Source: Phocaeicola salanitronis DSM 18170 | Lineage (GTDB): Bacteria; Bacteroidota; Bacteroidia; Bacteroidales; Bacteroidaceae | DNA: 64,000 nt | Direction: 5' to 3' | Assembly (NCBI RefSeq): GCF_000190575.1 | Contig: NC_015164.1 | Coordinates: 310,001-374,000, forward strand | Shown: piece after piece, positions 1 through 8,923 of the stretch | Layout: each line of letters begins with the position of its first letter | Numbering within the stretch: the stretch's first letter is position 1 | Position numbers and translations under genes: made by a program | The notes under the pieces: model-generated | Seen by the model: only the letters and a program-made list of their open reading frames with translations | Database searches by the model: none | Told to the model about the DNA's origin: nothing

Positions 1-331
1 AGTAGCTTGTATAATATAGCCCTAACGTAGCTTCGTCGATACTTTGCAGGCGGTCGGGCAATGAGAAGTTTTCGGGGCAGTTTATCTGGACGAGGAAATC
101 AGACGTAAAAGTGCCGTAATTTTCATCGGTAAACTTGCCTAGATAAGCTGTGGTGGAGCGTGAATATACGGAGTCAAGCAAATGCGATTCCGTCTCTACG
201 GTATACGAATCGGCTTTTGCCTGAATGAATTCTTCGTTTGAAATGAATTGTCCGATTCCTGTTGTCTCGTCATCACAGCTATAGAGTGTGGCGGCGATAA
301 ACCCTAATGCCGCCAAGAACTTGAGTTTCAT
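1..331 (-). CDS. DUF4270 family lipoprotein, N-terminal part (runs off window)
   Basis: Only the first ~110 codons lie in the window. The protein starts MKLKFLAALGFIAATLYSCD, a lipoprotein signal with the lipobox cysteine at residue 19, followed by an acidic DDETTGIG stretch, so it should sit on the outer membrane or cell surface. The following pattern (VETESHLLDSVYSRSTTAYLG, then FTDENYGTFTSDFLVQ) matches Bacteroidetes DUF4270 proteins as I remember them. It lies 31 bp downstream of the starch synthase gene on the same strand, so the two probably share a transcript, an order I recall from other Bacteroides. The function of DUF4270 is not known. The start is well fixed by the signal peptide. 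Confidence 0.8.
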   Translation of the reverse strand, partial: MKLKFLAALGFIAATLYSCDDETTGIGQFISNEEFIQAKADSYTVETESHLLDSVYSRSTTAYLGKFTDENYGTFTSDFLVQINCPENFSLPDRLQSIDEATLGLYYTSY

Positions 332-362
332 TGTTTTGATATTAATGATTATATGTTTTTGG

Positions 363-1184
363 TTATTCGGGAGTTTCCCAAACTTTGTCGTAGAGCGCGT
401 CACAAGCGTCTGCATATTGTTTTTCGTCCGCTTGATAGTCTACTGTCGGGAGGTTCAGGCTGCGCGCATAGTCCATAATGGCAGGATTTACCTCCTTGCT
501 GTTTTGGATGACTCCGTCTGAATAGGTAATGGCTAATTTGCACAGTTCTTCGTAATTGACCGGAGTCTGGATCATTTTTATGTCGTCCGGCGTGATTTCA
601 CGGAATATTACTTGTTTGGCGAAATCGGGCGACAAGTTCGATTTGAAGCCGTCTCCGTATACAGAGAAAATGACTTTTGAATCCCGGAAAGAAGGCTCGT
701 CGTAATACGCTTTCTTGATAAAGAGCGGAACGACAGCGCTCATCCAACCGTGGCAATGAATAATGTCGGGGCACCACCGCAGCTTCTTGACGGTTTCCAA
801 TACGCCGCGGGCATAAAAAATAGCACGTTCGCCGTTGTCTTCATATTCTTTCCCGTTCTCGTCGGCTTCCATTAAGCGGTGTTGAAAATAATCGTCATTA
901 TCAATGAAATAAACCTGACGGCGTGCTGCTTGGATAGAAGCGACTTTGATAATCAGGGGATGGTCGGTATCATCAATGATGATATTCATTCCCGACAGGC
1001 GGATTACTTCGTGCAGCTGGTTGCGCCGTTCGTTTACATTTCCCCATTTCGGCATAAAGGTACGTATCTCCCGCCCTTTGTCTTGGATTGCCTGAGGCAG
1101 GTTTTGGCCGATTAACGATAATTCACTTTCTGGTACGTAAGGAGTAATTTCTTGTGTAATGAATAAAACTTTCTTTGCACTCAT
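363..1184 (-). CDS. Glycogen/starch synthase, GT5 N-terminal domain only
   Basis: A 273-residue protein that begins SAKKVLFITQEITPYVPESE, the start of the GT5 glycogen/starch synthase Rossmann domain, with the conserved DIIHCHGWMSAVVP segment near residue 145. Classical GlgA is about 480 residues; this one lacks the C-terminal ADP-glucose-binding half. I believe this short form is normal in Bacteroides rather than a local truncation, because the reading frame is clean and the next gene follows after 31 bp. Whether it is catalytic alone or a regulatory partner of a full synthase cannot be read from the sequence. A -7 box (TATCTTTG on the minus strand) lies 30 bp upstream. Confidence 0.85.
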   Translation of the reverse strand: MSAKKVLFITQEITPYVPESELSLIGQNLPQAIQDKGREIRTFMPKWGNVNERRNQLHEVIRLSGMNIIIDDTDHPLIIKVASIQAARRQVYFIDNDDYFQHRLMEADENGKEYEDNGERAIFYARGVLETVKKLRWCPDIIHCHGWMSAVVPLFIKKAYYDEPSFRDSKVIFSVYGDGFKSNLSPDFAKQVIFREITPDDIKMIQTPVNYEELCKLAITYSDGVIQNSKEVNPAIMDYARSLNLPTVDYQADEKQYADACDALYDKVWETPE

Positions 1185-1214
1185 GTTATTTTCTATTGCT
1201 CATAAATAATTGCG

Positions 1215-1222
1215 CAAAGATA
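1215..1222 (-). promoter_or_regulatory. -7 promoter element of the starch synthase gene
   Basis: CAAAGATA on the plus strand, i.e. TATCTTTG on the minus strand, matches the Bacteroidetes -7 consensus TAnnTTTG exactly and lies 30 bp upstream of the starch synthase ATG. No clear -33 TTG is seen at the usual spacing. Confidence 0.6.
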
Positions 1223-1339
1223 CAAAAAAAAACAGATGCGCTTATTAATTCGTATGCGATATTTACCTTATAGTTTGTTAATGTCGGATTGAACATGCAT
1301 TTTTTTGCAATCTGTTTTCGTTATCTGCCAAAAATGTGG

Positions 1340-1347
1340 TTACTTTG
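1340..1347 (+). promoter_or_regulatory. Probable -7 promoter element of panC
   Basis: TTACTTTG matches TAnnTTTG at seven of eight positions and lies 41 bp upstream of the panC ATG. The -33 region is weak (TTCG at about the right distance). Confidence 0.45.
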
Positions 1348-1388
1348 CACCCGATTTTTTAAAAGCATAGCGTTTAATTATCAGAAAA

Positions 1389-2234
1389 ATGGAATTAATT
1401 CAAACTATTCGGGAACTTCGGGCGAAGCTGGACGCGCTTCGCGGAGAAGGTAAAACCATTGGGCTGGTTCCTACGATGGGAGCTTTGCATGCCGGTCACG
1501 CTTCGTTGGTGAAACGCGCCGTCGCAGAGAATGATGTGGTGGTGGTAAGCGATTTTGTCAACCCCACCCAGTTTAATGATAAGGACGATTTGGCGAAGTA
1601 TCCGCGCACGCTGGATGCTGATTGCCGTTTGCTGGAGTCGTGTGGGGCGGCGTTCGTGTTCGCTCCGTCGGTAGAGGAGATTTATCCCGAGCCCGATACG
1701 CGTACGTTCAGTTATGCGCCGCTTGACACGGTGATGGAAGGAAAGTACCGTCCCGGGCATTTCAATGGAGTATGCCAAATCGTGAGCAAGTTGTTCCTGA
1801 TTGTGGAGCCTACGCGCGCTTATTTCGGTGAAAAAGATTTCCAGCAGCTTGCCATTATCCGTGAAATGGTACGCCGCTATCCGTTCGATTTGCAGATAGT
1901 GGGATGCCCCATCGTGCGTGAGGCGGACGGGCTGGCATTGAGCAGCCGGAATGCCCGCTTGAGCGGGGAGCAGCGCAAGCAGGCGTTGCAAATCTCGAAG
2001 GCGTTGTTTGCCAGCGTGGATTATGCCAAGTCTCATACGTTGGCAGAAACGAAGGCGTTTGTAGAAAAGACAATAGCCGATGCCGAGGGGCTGCGCCTGG
2101 AATATTTTGAAATCGTAGACGGGAACACGTTGCAGACGGTAGGCGAGTGGGAAGAAAGCAAGTATATCGTAGGATGCATTACCGTATTTTGCGGTGAGGT
2201 CCGTTTGATAGATAATATTAAATATAAGGAGTGA
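1389..2234 (+). CDS. panC: Pantothenate synthetase
   Basis: Joins pantoate and beta-alanine with ATP to give pantothenate, on the way to coenzyme A; cytoplasmic. The 281-residue length is normal for the family. The class I nucleotidyltransferase HxGH motif appears in [17 protein letters not shown] (residues 28-44), followed by FVNPTQF, the ATP-site segment [10 protein letters not shown] and the KMSKS-like SSRNARLS. The start is the first ATG after the promoter. panD follows after 7 bp, so the two form an operon in which PanD supplies beta-alanine to PanC. Confidence 0.97.
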   Translation: MELIQTIRELRAKLDALRGEGKTIGLVPTMGALHAGHASLVKRAVAENDVVVVSDFVNPTQFNDKDDLAKYPRTLDADCRLLESCGAAFVFAPSVEEIYPEPDTRTFSYAPLDTVMEGKYRPGHFNGVCQIVSKLFLIVEPTRAYFGEKDFQQLAIIREMVRRYPFDLQIVGCPIVREADGLALSSRNARLSGEQRKQALQISKALFASVDYAKSHTLAETKAFVEKTIADAEGLRLEYFEIVDGNTLQTVGEWEESKYIVGCITVFCGEVRLIDNIKYKE

Positions 2235-2241
2235 CAACGCG

Positions 2242-2589
2242 ATGATGATACAGGTATTGAAATCGAAAATACATTGTGTGACGGTGACCGAAGCGAACCT
2301 GAACTATATGGGCAGCATTACGGTAGACGAAGACTTGCTGGATGCCGCCAACATGATTGCAGGCGAGAAAGTGCAGATTGTGGACAATAATAACGGCGAG
2401 CGTTTCGAAACCTATATAATAAAAGGTGAGCGCGGTTCGGGATGCATCTGCCTCAATGGTGCCGCCGCCCGCAAGGTGCAGGTAGGCGATGTGGTCATCA
2501 TCATGTCCTACGCTTTGATGGATTTCGAGGAAGCGAAGTCGTTCAAGCCTTCGGTTATTTTCCCCGATACGCTCACGAACAAAATCTGA
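2242..2589 (+). CDS. panD: Aspartate 1-decarboxylase precursor
   Basis: Decarboxylates L-aspartate to beta-alanine, the substrate of PanC encoded 7 bp upstream. It is a pyruvoyl enzyme: the proenzyme cuts itself between Gly24 and Ser25 in the visible motif NYMGSITVD, and Ser25 becomes the pyruvoyl group. Lys9 and the C-terminal half ([19 protein letters not shown]) fit the family. Its 115 residues are the usual length. Two ATGs are adjacent (2242 and 2245); either would do. Confidence 0.97.
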   Translation: MMIQVLKSKIHCVTVTEANLNYMGSITVDEDLLDAANMIAGEKVQIVDNNNGERFETYIIKGERGSGCICLNGAAARKVQVGDVVIIMSYALMDFEEAKSFKPSVIFPDTLTNKI

Positions 2590-2687
2590 TACATCCACAC
2601 AGGCATTCGGAAAACGTATTGCGTGCCATTGCAAGCGTGGAAAGTATCTTTAAATAAATCGGCTATCAAGTGTAATGTCCGTAGGCT

Positions 2688-2717
2688 GCTTAGGGGCGAG
2701 GTTGCTCGCCCCTAAGC
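2688..2717. terminator. Perfect hairpin after panCD
   Basis: Thirteen-base arms (GCTTAGGGGCGAG and its complement) around a GTTG loop, 100 bp after the panD stop. There is no T-tract on either side. It may end the panCD transcript, or be a copy of a dispersed GGGGCGAG palindrome. Confidence 0.5.
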
Positions 2718-2795
2718 GTATCCGTAGCACAAGGGCAGGACAGCTTTACCCCTATAAGCAGTTTGGTGAAAGATGGAATTCATAGTATAAAATTT

Positions 2796-3971
2796 ATGCG
2801 CATGTCTTTATCTAAGAAAAAGAAATGGACGTACGGATGCATCGGAGTGCTGCTTGCGCTTTTTATAAGTTACTTGTTCCTGCCTTATTATGCGCGGCAG
2901 GCTTTGGTGCATTGGATGCCCGTAATCGATGATTTAGAAACGTTTCACCGTAACGTGGTGCGTCATAATCCTCAGGATGTCTGGCATTGGAAGAAAGCGG
3001 AGGAATATAACCGGTACCGGCTTCTCCCGGAAGATTCAGCCTATTTGGATAGTCTGCGTACGGTCTCTTTTCTGGTTATCCGGCACGATAGCATCTTGTT
3101 CGAGAGTTACCGGGACGGATGGAACGATACGTTGACTTCAAATCTTTATTCAGCCACAAAGACCATTGTGGGGCTTTTGACCGGCATTGCGCTGGATGAG
3201 GGAAAGATACATAGTTTAGACGATAAGGTTTCGCGCTATATCCCTATATATAATAAAGGTATGCAGGCGGATGTTACGGTTCGGGATTTGCTTACGATGA
3301 GCGGGGGAATGGCATGGGACGAATCGTATGCCTCGCTTTTTTCGGTTACGACACATGGATATTATGGAAACGATTTGTATGAGTTGGTGACCGGGCTGGA
3401 AGTGGCAGACCCTCCCGGTGTCCGGTTTTTATATCGGAGCGGAGAAACCCAACTTTTGGCTTTCGTCCTTGAAGCGGCTACGGGAGAGACGTTGAGCAGG
3501 CTTGCGGAAGAGAAATTATGGAAGCCGATGCAAGCCGGGCAGGACGCCTATTGGTTATTGGACAAGAAAGGGGGCGATGAAAAGGCATTTTGTTGCTTTC
3601 ATACGACGGCCCGTGATGTGGCGCGCTTCGGAAGGCTTATTTTACACAAGGGGAACTGGAACGGAAAGCAGCTCATATCACATGCCTATATGGACGAGAT
3701 GCTCCGTCCGGCTTCTTATCTGAAAGACCAATGGGGAAAAGATTCGCTCGATTATTACGGCTTGCAGACTTGGATTATGCGTTACCGGGGTGAGGAGATT
3801 CCATGCATGAGGGGAATGCTGGGGCAATATATTTACGCCATACCTTCGAAAGATGCGGTTGTCGTGCGATTAGGGCGCAAACGGCATGATGTTTATGAAG
3901 GACCTTTTACAGTAGATATGACCCGATATTTGGACATTGCGATGCGGATATTGGAACATTCGTGTATCTGA
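2796..3971 (+). CDS. Membrane-anchored serine hydrolase, beta-lactamase/DD-peptidase fold
   Basis: About 391 residues from the chosen ATG at 2796; an in-frame TTG at 2763 and a second ATG at 2802 are alternatives. A basic N-terminus (SLSKKKKW) is followed by one membrane segment (YGCIGVLLALFISYLFLPYY), so the catalytic domain should lie in the periplasm. The class C beta-lactamase motif SxxK is visible in YSATKTIVG, a Y-x-S element in LYRSGETQ, and the family's DLLTMSGGMAWDE. Such proteins include DD-peptidases, esterases and amide hydrolases, and the substrate cannot be told. It stands alone between the panCD hairpin and the transpeptidase gene. Confidence 0.8.
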   Translation: MRMSLSKKKKWTYGCIGVLLALFISYLFLPYYARQALVHWMPVIDDLETFHRNVVRHNPQDVWHWKKAEEYNRYRLLPEDSAYLDSLRTVSFLVIRHDSILFESYRDGWNDTLTSNLYSATKTIVGLLTGIALDEGKIHSLDDKVSRYIPIYNKGMQADVTVRDLLTMSGGMAWDESYASLFSVTTHGYYGNDLYELVTGLEVADPPGVRFLYRSGETQLLAFVLEAATGETLSRLAEEKLWKPMQAGQDAYWLLDKKGGDEKAFCCFHTTARDVARFGRLILHKGNWNGKQLISHAYMDEMLRPASYLKDQWGKDSLDYYGLQTWIMRYRGEEIPCMRGMLGQYIYAIPSKDAVVVRLGRKRHDVYEGPFTVDMTRYLDIAMRILEHSCI

Positions 3972-4059
3972 TGTGGCGTTTACGGATACCCGCATGGGCA
4001 GGGAAGGCGATAAATTTCAACAAATTTGCTTCTTCGGTTGTTATTCTATAAACAATCGA

Positions 4060-4090
4060 TTTTGAAAATGAAAAAAAATGTTTATCTTTG
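4060..4090 (+). promoter_or_regulatory. Promoter of the L,D-transpeptidase-like gene
   Basis: TATCTTTG at 4083-4090 is a perfect -7 element, with a TTTTG at about 4060-4064 serving as -33. It lies 23 bp upstream of the ATG at 4113, which supports that start over the in-frame ATGs further upstream (one of them before the promoter). Confidence 0.65.
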
Positions 4091-4112
4091 TCTGAACCTT
4101 AACCTGCCTGCT

Positions 4113-5135
4113 ATGAAGAGAAAGGTTATCTGTTGTATATGTGTGGGCTGCCTGTTGCTCTTCGGGTGCGAAAAGCGGCAAATGCCTGATTTCCCAGTAT
4201 TTGAAAAGCTGGGGATGATGAATGATATGCTTTCACGGATAGAGGGTAGAGGCTCTTCTGGACTTACTTTTTCAGATATAGAACTGACTAAAGACTTGCT
4301 TTACGACCGTTATACGCCGGAGGATATTTACCCTTATGGCGATACGGTACGTAGTTTTAAGTGGGAGACGATGCGCAAATGTTTGGCGTTTATTGAGAAC
4401 ATGCAGCATGATACGGTGCGCTGGGCTGTACTTTGCAATTATAAAAACCGGAATCAGGAAGCGCCTTTGGTGCATAAGTATGTCCGGAATGAATATGGGC
4501 GTGTGTCTGATACATTGGGCGTAGAGCGTTATCAGTCGGTGCCTCTGTATCGTCCGTCTGATATGGAAGTTCCCGAACGGTACGGGCGGGATGGCTCTTT
4601 GGTTTATTTACAGGGTGAAGACGGCGATTTTTTTCATGTGATTCCTGTTACGATAGGAGGGGATTGGTTCGTTCCCCGGCGTTATGTGAAGCGGCTTTCC
4701 CCGGATACAGAGTTTCATCATGTCATATTTGTAGACCGGAAAGACCAGAATATCGCTACAATGGAGCGGATGGGCGAAGGCAAGTGGGCTGTACGGAGCA
4801 TGAATCCGGCAACGACAGGTGTGCATCGCCCGCCGTATGCGCAAGAGACGCCGTTGGGGATGTTTCTTTTGCAAGAGAAAAAGGCGCGGATGGTATTCCT
4901 GAAAGATGGAGGCTCTGCCACGGGCGGATATGCTCCTTATGCTTCCCGGTTTACGAACGGGGCATACGTGCATGGCGTTCCTGTTAATGTTCCTCAAACC
5001 GCTATGATAGAGTATAGTTGGTCTTTAGGCACTGTTCCCCGTTCGCACATGTGTGTGCGTAATGCTACTTCGCATGCCAAGTTTATTTTCGACTATATGC
5101 CTGCAGAAGCCACGCTGGTAGTGATTATTGAGTAA
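4113..5135 (+). CDS. Lipoprotein with L,D-transpeptidase (YkuD-like) domain
   Basis: From the ATG at 4113 the 340-residue protein begins MKRKVICCICVGCLLLFGCE, a lipoprotein signal with lipobox LFGC. The C-terminal ~110 residues carry the pattern of YkuD-type L,D-transpeptidases: NPATTGVHRPPYAQETPLGM, then GAYVHGVPV (the conserved His-Gly), then SLGTVPRSHMCVRN with the catalytic Cys in the S-H-M-C-V-R motif. These enzymes form 3-3 peptidoglycan crosslinks or attach proteins to the wall. The ~200 residues before the domain are not recognised. The stop codon overlaps the first base of an R1 repeat. Confidence 0.75.
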   Translation: MKRKVICCICVGCLLLFGCEKRQMPDFPVFEKLGMMNDMLSRIEGRGSSGLTFSDIELTKDLLYDRYTPEDIYPYGDTVRSFKWETMRKCLAFIENMQHDTVRWAVLCNYKNRNQEAPLVHKYVRNEYGRVSDTLGVERYQSVPLYRPSDMEVPERYGRDGSLVYLQGEDGDFFHVIPVTIGGDWFVPRRYVKRLSPDTEFHHVIFVDRKDQNIATMERMGEGKWAVRSMNPATTGVHRPPYAQETPLGMFLLQEKKARMVFLKDGGSATGGYAPYASRFTNGAYVHGVPVNVPQTAMIEYSWSLGTVPRSHMCVRNATSHAKFIFDYMPAEATLVVIIE

Positions 5136-5309
5136 TGCGAATCAGGAGTTAAACGTAGTTAAGTTTCACAGGAGTTATCACTTCGTTCAGGAGTTAAAGG
5201 TCTATAGCTTTTCTTCTGAAAGCGGTGGAAAAGGTATTGGCATCTAACTCCCGGCCCGCACTGGCGGGCGATAACTACCTATAACTCCCTTTTAACTCCT
5301 GATTGGCAT
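5135..5309 (+). repeat. R1 repeat, copy A (complete)
   Basis: A 175-bp element that begins ATGCGAATCAGGAGTTAAAC and ends with the near-complement TTTAACTCCTGATTGGCAT, giving ~19-bp terminal inverted repeats with one mismatch. Inside are further AGGAGTTA / TAACTCC units and a GCCCGCACTGGCGGGC palindrome. The same sequence recurs at 13279, 14850 (reversed), 47131 and 52435, with a fragment at 8801. It starts at the last base of the preceding stop codon. Confidence 0.9.
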
Positions 5310-5597
5310 GAGTAAATAAAGCGTTTCCATGCTCTATAAGGATGTACCGTTTGAAACGGTATGTTCATCTATGTGCATTACCCTTTGGATATACATGCGT
5401 AGCCCGATGCAGATGATTGCGTGTGCCGCCGCAAGCATCCGGACCGGGCATGACATTACTTATCGGGGCATGCGGCAAGGCTATGCGGTGAAGGGGAGGG
5501 TTGTATCTTCCTTTCCAATCAGCAGGGGCAAAATGTATGAAAAACCGTTTTTGACAAGTCTATCTGCCAAAACATGCCCAAAAACACCTTATTTGTA
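5310..5597. other. Intergenic stretch before the ppdK promoter, no gene supported
   Basis: About 290 bp between the R1 copy and the ppdK promoter. A 105-codon open frame crosses it, but its composition is not protein-like, it has no recognisable domain, and the ppdK promoter lies inside its 3' end. I see no RNA gene or repeat here. Confidence 0.5.
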
Positions 5598-5628
5598 TTT
5601 GATATGTTGCAAATTTTCCATAGCTTTG
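5598..5628 (+). promoter_or_regulatory. Promoter of ppdK
   Basis: A textbook Bacteroidetes promoter: TTTG at 5598-5601 (-33), a 19-nt spacer, and TAGCTTTG at 5621-5628 (-7). It leaves a short leader of about 45 nt before the ATG. Confidence 0.8.
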
Positions 5629-5681
5629 CAGACACTCTACTTATGAGAAACATAATAACCTAATAAATCTTACCAAAAGAA

Positions 5682-8408
5682 ATGGAAACAAAAAGAGTTT
5701 ACACCTTCGGAAACGGACATGCCGAAGGAAAAGCGGACATGAGAAACCTGCTGGGCGGTAAAGGCGCTAACCTTGCTGAAATGAACCTGATTGGCGTACC
5801 TGTTCCTCCCGGTTTCACCATTACTACAGAAGTTTGTAACGAATATTTCGAAAAAGGCAAAGACGATGTAGTAGCTCTGTTGAAAGATGACGTCGAAAAG
5901 TCCATTGCGGGAGTCGAAACACTCATGAAATCAAAGTTCGGTGATGTAGAAAATCCGTTGCTCGTATCTGTACGTTCGGGTGCACGCGCGTCTATGCCGG
6001 GCATGATGGACACTATCCTGAACTTGGGACTGAATGACGAAGTGGTTGCCGGATTGGCACGCAAGACAGGCAACGAACGTTTCGCATGGGATTCATACCG
6101 CCGTTTCGTGCAGATGTATGGCGATGTTGTATTGGGCATGAAGCCTGCCAATAAAGATGATATCGACCCGTTCGAGGCGATTATCGAAGACGTGAAGAAA
6201 AAGAAAGGGGTCCGCTTGGACAATGAACTGGAAGTGGACGACCTGAAAGAACTGGTAAGACGCTTCAAGGAAGCTGTTAAGACTCAAACCGGTAAAGAAT
6301 TCCCTGCCAATGCTTACGAACAATTGTGGGGAGCTATCTGTGCCGTATTTGATTCGTGGATGAACGAACGTGCCATCCTTTACCGGAAAATGGAAGGCAT
6401 ACCGGCTGAATGGGGTACAGCCGTAAACGTGCAGGCAATGGTATTCGGAAACATGGGCGACACGTCTGCTACCGGCGTTTGCTTCTCTCGTGATGCCGCT
6501 ACAGGCGAAGATCTTTTCAACGGTGAATACCTGATTAACGCCCAAGGCGAAGACGTAGTAGCAGGTATCCGCACGCCGCAACAGATTACTAAAATCGGTT
6601 CTCAACGCTGGGCGCAACTGCAAGGCATTTCAGAAGAAGAACGTGCCAGCAAATATCCTTCGATGGAAGAGGCCATGCCGGAAATCTATAAAGAACTTGA
6701 CGAGCTGCAGACCAAACTGGAAAACCACTATCATGACATGCAGGATATGGAATTCACAGTACAGGAAGGAAAACTTTGGTTCTTGCAGACCCGTAACGGA
6801 AAGCGTACAGGTGCTGCCATGGTGCGTATCGCCATGGAGATGCTGGAACAGGGCTTAATCGATGAAAAGACAGCTGTCTTGCGTTGCGAACCGAATAAGT
6901 TGGATGAACTGCTTCACCCTGTATTCGATAAAGAAGAACTCCGTAACGCTAAGGTTTTGACTCGCGGACTTCCCGCTTCTCCGGGTGCTGCTACAGGTCA
7001 AATCGTATTCTTTGCAGAAGATGCGGCTAAATGGCGTGCCGATGGTCATCGGGTGGTTATGGTACGTATCGAAACTTCTCCCGAAGACTTGGCTGGAATG
7101 ACCGTTGCTGAAGGTATCTTGACCGCACGCGGCGGTATGACTTCACATGCTGCCGTAGTGGCTCGCGGTATGGGTAAATGCTGTGTGTCGGGTGCAGGAG
7201 CTATCAATGTAGACTATAAAGCCCGCACGGTAGAAATCGATGGTGTCGTGCTGAAAGAAGGTGACTATATTTCCTTGAACGGTAGTACAGGCGAAGTTTA
7301 TCAGGGCGAGGTGCCTACCAAGGCAGCTGAAGTATCAGGAAACTTTGCAAAACTGATGGACTTGTGTAACAAATATACCCGCTTGCAGGTACGTACCAAT
7401 GCGGATACTCCCCACGATGCGGAAGTAGCCCGTAAGTTTGGTGCCGTAGGTATCGGACTTTGCCGTACGGAACACATGTTCTTTGACAATCAGAAGATTA
7501 TCGCTATGCGTGAAATGATTCTGGCACCGGATGAAGAAGGACGCAAGAAAGCGCTTGCTAAGTTGTTGCCTTACCAGAAGAATGACTTCAAGGGCATATT
7601 CAAAGCAATGGACGGTTATCCTGTAAATGTACGTTTGCTCGACCCGCCTTTGCATGAATTCGTTCCGCACGACCAGAAAGGCCAGGAGGAAATGGCGAAA
7701 GCGATGGGTGTTACGGTAGATTATATCCACCAGCGTGTAGAAAGTCTGTGCGAGCACAACCCGATGTTAGGTCATCGCGGATGCCGCTTGGGAAATACTT
7801 ATCCCGAAATTACCGAAATGCAGACGGAGGCTATTTTGGGTGCCGCTTGTGAGCTGAAGAAAGAAGGTTACGACCCGCATCCTGAAATCATGGTTCCGTT
7901 GATTGGTATCTTGTACGAATTCGAAGCACAGGAAAACATCATCCGCGCTACGGCTAAGAGAGTTTTCGAACAAGAAGGTATAGAAGTGCCGTTCAAGGTA
8001 GGTACGATGATTGAAATTCCACGTGCGGCTCTGACCGCTAACCGCATCGCTTCGCATGCTGAATATTTCTCATTTGGAACGAATGACTTGACGCAAATGA
8101 CATTTGGCTATTCGCGCGATGATATCGCTTCCTTCTTACCGGTTTATTTGGAGAAAAAGATTCTGAAAGTAGACCCGTTCCAGGTACTTGACCAGAACGG
8201 TGTAGGCCAGCTTATCCAAATGGCAGTAGAGAAAGGCCGTTCAGTACGTCCTGATTTGAAATGCGGTATCTGTGGCGAACATGGAGGCGAGCCTTCATCA
8301 GTGAAGTTCTGCGATAAAGTAGGATTGAACTATGTCAGCTGTTCTCCATTCCGCGTGCCTATCGCACGTTTGGCTGCGGCGCAGGCTGCTATTGAAGGCA
8401 CTCTCTAA
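5682..8408 (+). CDS. ppdK: Pyruvate, phosphate dikinase
   Basis: Interconverts pyruvate + ATP + Pi and phosphoenolpyruvate + AMP + PPi; in anaerobic Bacteroidetes it can work in either glycolytic or gluconeogenic direction. The 908-residue length is normal. In order: N-terminal ATP-grasp domain (LLGGKGANLAEM at the start, LVSVRSGARASMPGMMDT near residue 105), the swivelling phosphohistidine domain with the catalytic His489 in GGMTSHAAVVARG, and the C-terminal PEP-binding barrel with Cys864 in KCGICGEHGGEPSS. It has its own promoter and a hairpin downstream, so it is monocistronic. Confidence 0.98.
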   Translation: METKRVYTFGNGHAEGKADMRNLLGGKGANLAEMNLIGVPVPPGFTITTEVCNEYFEKGKDDVVALLKDDVEKSIAGVETLMKSKFGDVENPLLVSVRSGARASMPGMMDTILNLGLNDEVVAGLARKTGNERFAWDSYRRFVQMYGDVVLGMKPANKDDIDPFEAIIEDVKKKKGVRLDNELEVDDLKELVRRFKEAVKTQTGKEFPANAYEQLWGAICAVFDSWMNERAILYRKMEGIPAEWGTAVNVQAMVFGNMGDTSATGVCFSRDAATGEDLFNGEYLINAQGEDVVAGIRTPQQITKIGSQRWAQLQGISEEERASKYPSMEEAMPEIYKELDELQTKLENHYHDMQDMEFTVQEGKLWFLQTRNGKRTGAAMVRIAMEMLEQGLIDEKTAVLRCEPNKLDELLHPVFDKEELRNAKVLTRGLPASPGAATGQIVFFAEDAAKWRADGHRVVMVRIETSPEDLAGMTVAEGILTARGGMTSHAAVVARGMGKCCVSGAGAINVDYKARTVEIDGVVLKEGDYISLNGSTGEVYQGEVPTKAAEVSGNFAKLMDLCNKYTRLQVRTNADTPHDAEVARKFGAVGIGLCRTEHMFFDNQKIIAMREMILAPDEEGRKKALAKLLPYQKNDFKGIFKAMDGYPVNVRLLDPPLHEFVPHDQKGQEEMAKAMGVTVDYIHQRVESLCEHNPMLGHRGCRLGNTYPEITEMQTEAILGAACELKKEGYDPHPEIMVPLIGILYEFEAQENIIRATAKRVFEQEGIEVPFKVGTMIEIPRAALTANRIASHAEYFSFGTNDLTQMTFGYSRDDIASFLPVYLEKKILKVDPFQVLDQNGVGQLIQMAVEKGRSVRPDLKCGICGEHGGEPSSVKFCDKVGLNYVSCSPFRVPIARLAAAQAAIEGTL

Positions 8409-8449
8409 AATTAGAATCCCTCAGGCAGAATAGCAATTAAGATTTGTTT

Positions 8450-8489
8450 CAGGCTGTAATCTACCGATTTATACGGTGATTACAGCCTG
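8450..8489 (+). terminator. Hairpin terminator after ppdK
   Basis: CAGGCTGTAATC (8450-8461) pairs with GATTACAGCCTG (8478-8489), with an inner ACCG/CGGT pairing. There is no strong T-tract, but the position 41 bp after the ppdK stop and the 12-bp perfect arms fit a terminator. Confidence 0.65.
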
Positions 8490-8521
8490 AGTTGCGTTAA
8501 GACAGTTCGTGCAGTTGACAT

Positions 8522-8600
8522 CAAAAAATCGCCCAAAGCACACACGAAAGCGAATACATCAAGTCAAGAAAAACTTTTTGGAGAAATTCAAAACAGCTTC
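8522..8600 (-). repeat. R2 MITE, truncated copy
   Basis: The right ~80 bp of the R2 element (see 8924), ending in AAATTCAAAACAGCTTC followed by TTA. The left half is missing, so it cannot be mobile by itself. Confidence 0.85.
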
Positions 8601-8634
8601 TTAGAATTGTGCATACCCACATCGCCTGCACGGA

Positions 8635-8797
8635 CAACCTCAAAGAGGTTGAACCTCGCACGTCCGGCTCTTTCTTGCCTCGCACACTCGACAACCTCGA
8701 AGAGGTTGAACTATGCTTAACCGCTGGTAGCTCCCCGAAGGGGAACACCTGCGGATTATCCCGTCTCCCTTCTCCTCCATCGACCTCTTCGAGGTTG
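8635..8797. repeat. Three 17-nt palindromes, CAACCTCnAAGAGGTTG type
   Basis: CAACCTCAAAGAGGTTG at 8635-8651, CAACCTCGAAGAGGTTG at 8692-8708 and the variant CGACCTCTTCGAGGTTG at 8781-8797. They lie in a stretch that can be read as a 64-codon frame but has no gene character; CTCCCCGAAGGGGA between them is one more small palindrome. The stretch resembles the dispersed intergenic repeats of Bacteroidetes. Confidence 0.7.
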
Positions 8798-8800
8798 ATT

Positions 8801-8864
8801 TAACTCCCAGCCCGCACCGGCGGTCGATAACTGCCTATAACTTCCTTTTAACTCCTGATTGGCA
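8801..8864 (+). repeat. R1 repeat, 3' fragment (copy B)
   Basis: The last ~64 bp of R1 (TAACTCCCAGCCCGC to CTTTTAACTCCTGATTGGCA) with a few changes. It abuts the third 17-nt palindrome. Confidence 0.8.
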
Positions 8865-8923
8865 CTATTTATCTAAGAGCCTGTTTGAATTTTCCAATAA
8901 AGTAATATTCTATCAGCTTCTTA

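Noticed and set aside
2640..2760. tRNA or small RNA after panD
   Set aside because: Only one simple hairpin is present; no cloverleaf or CCA end.
5329..5646. 105-codon open frame before ppdK
   Set aside because: No domain, unlikely amino acid composition, and the ppdK promoter lies inside its 3' end.
8609..8803. 64-codon frame over the CAACCTC palindromes
   Set aside because: It is made of dispersed palindromic repeats; Pro/Ser-rich without any protein-like pattern.
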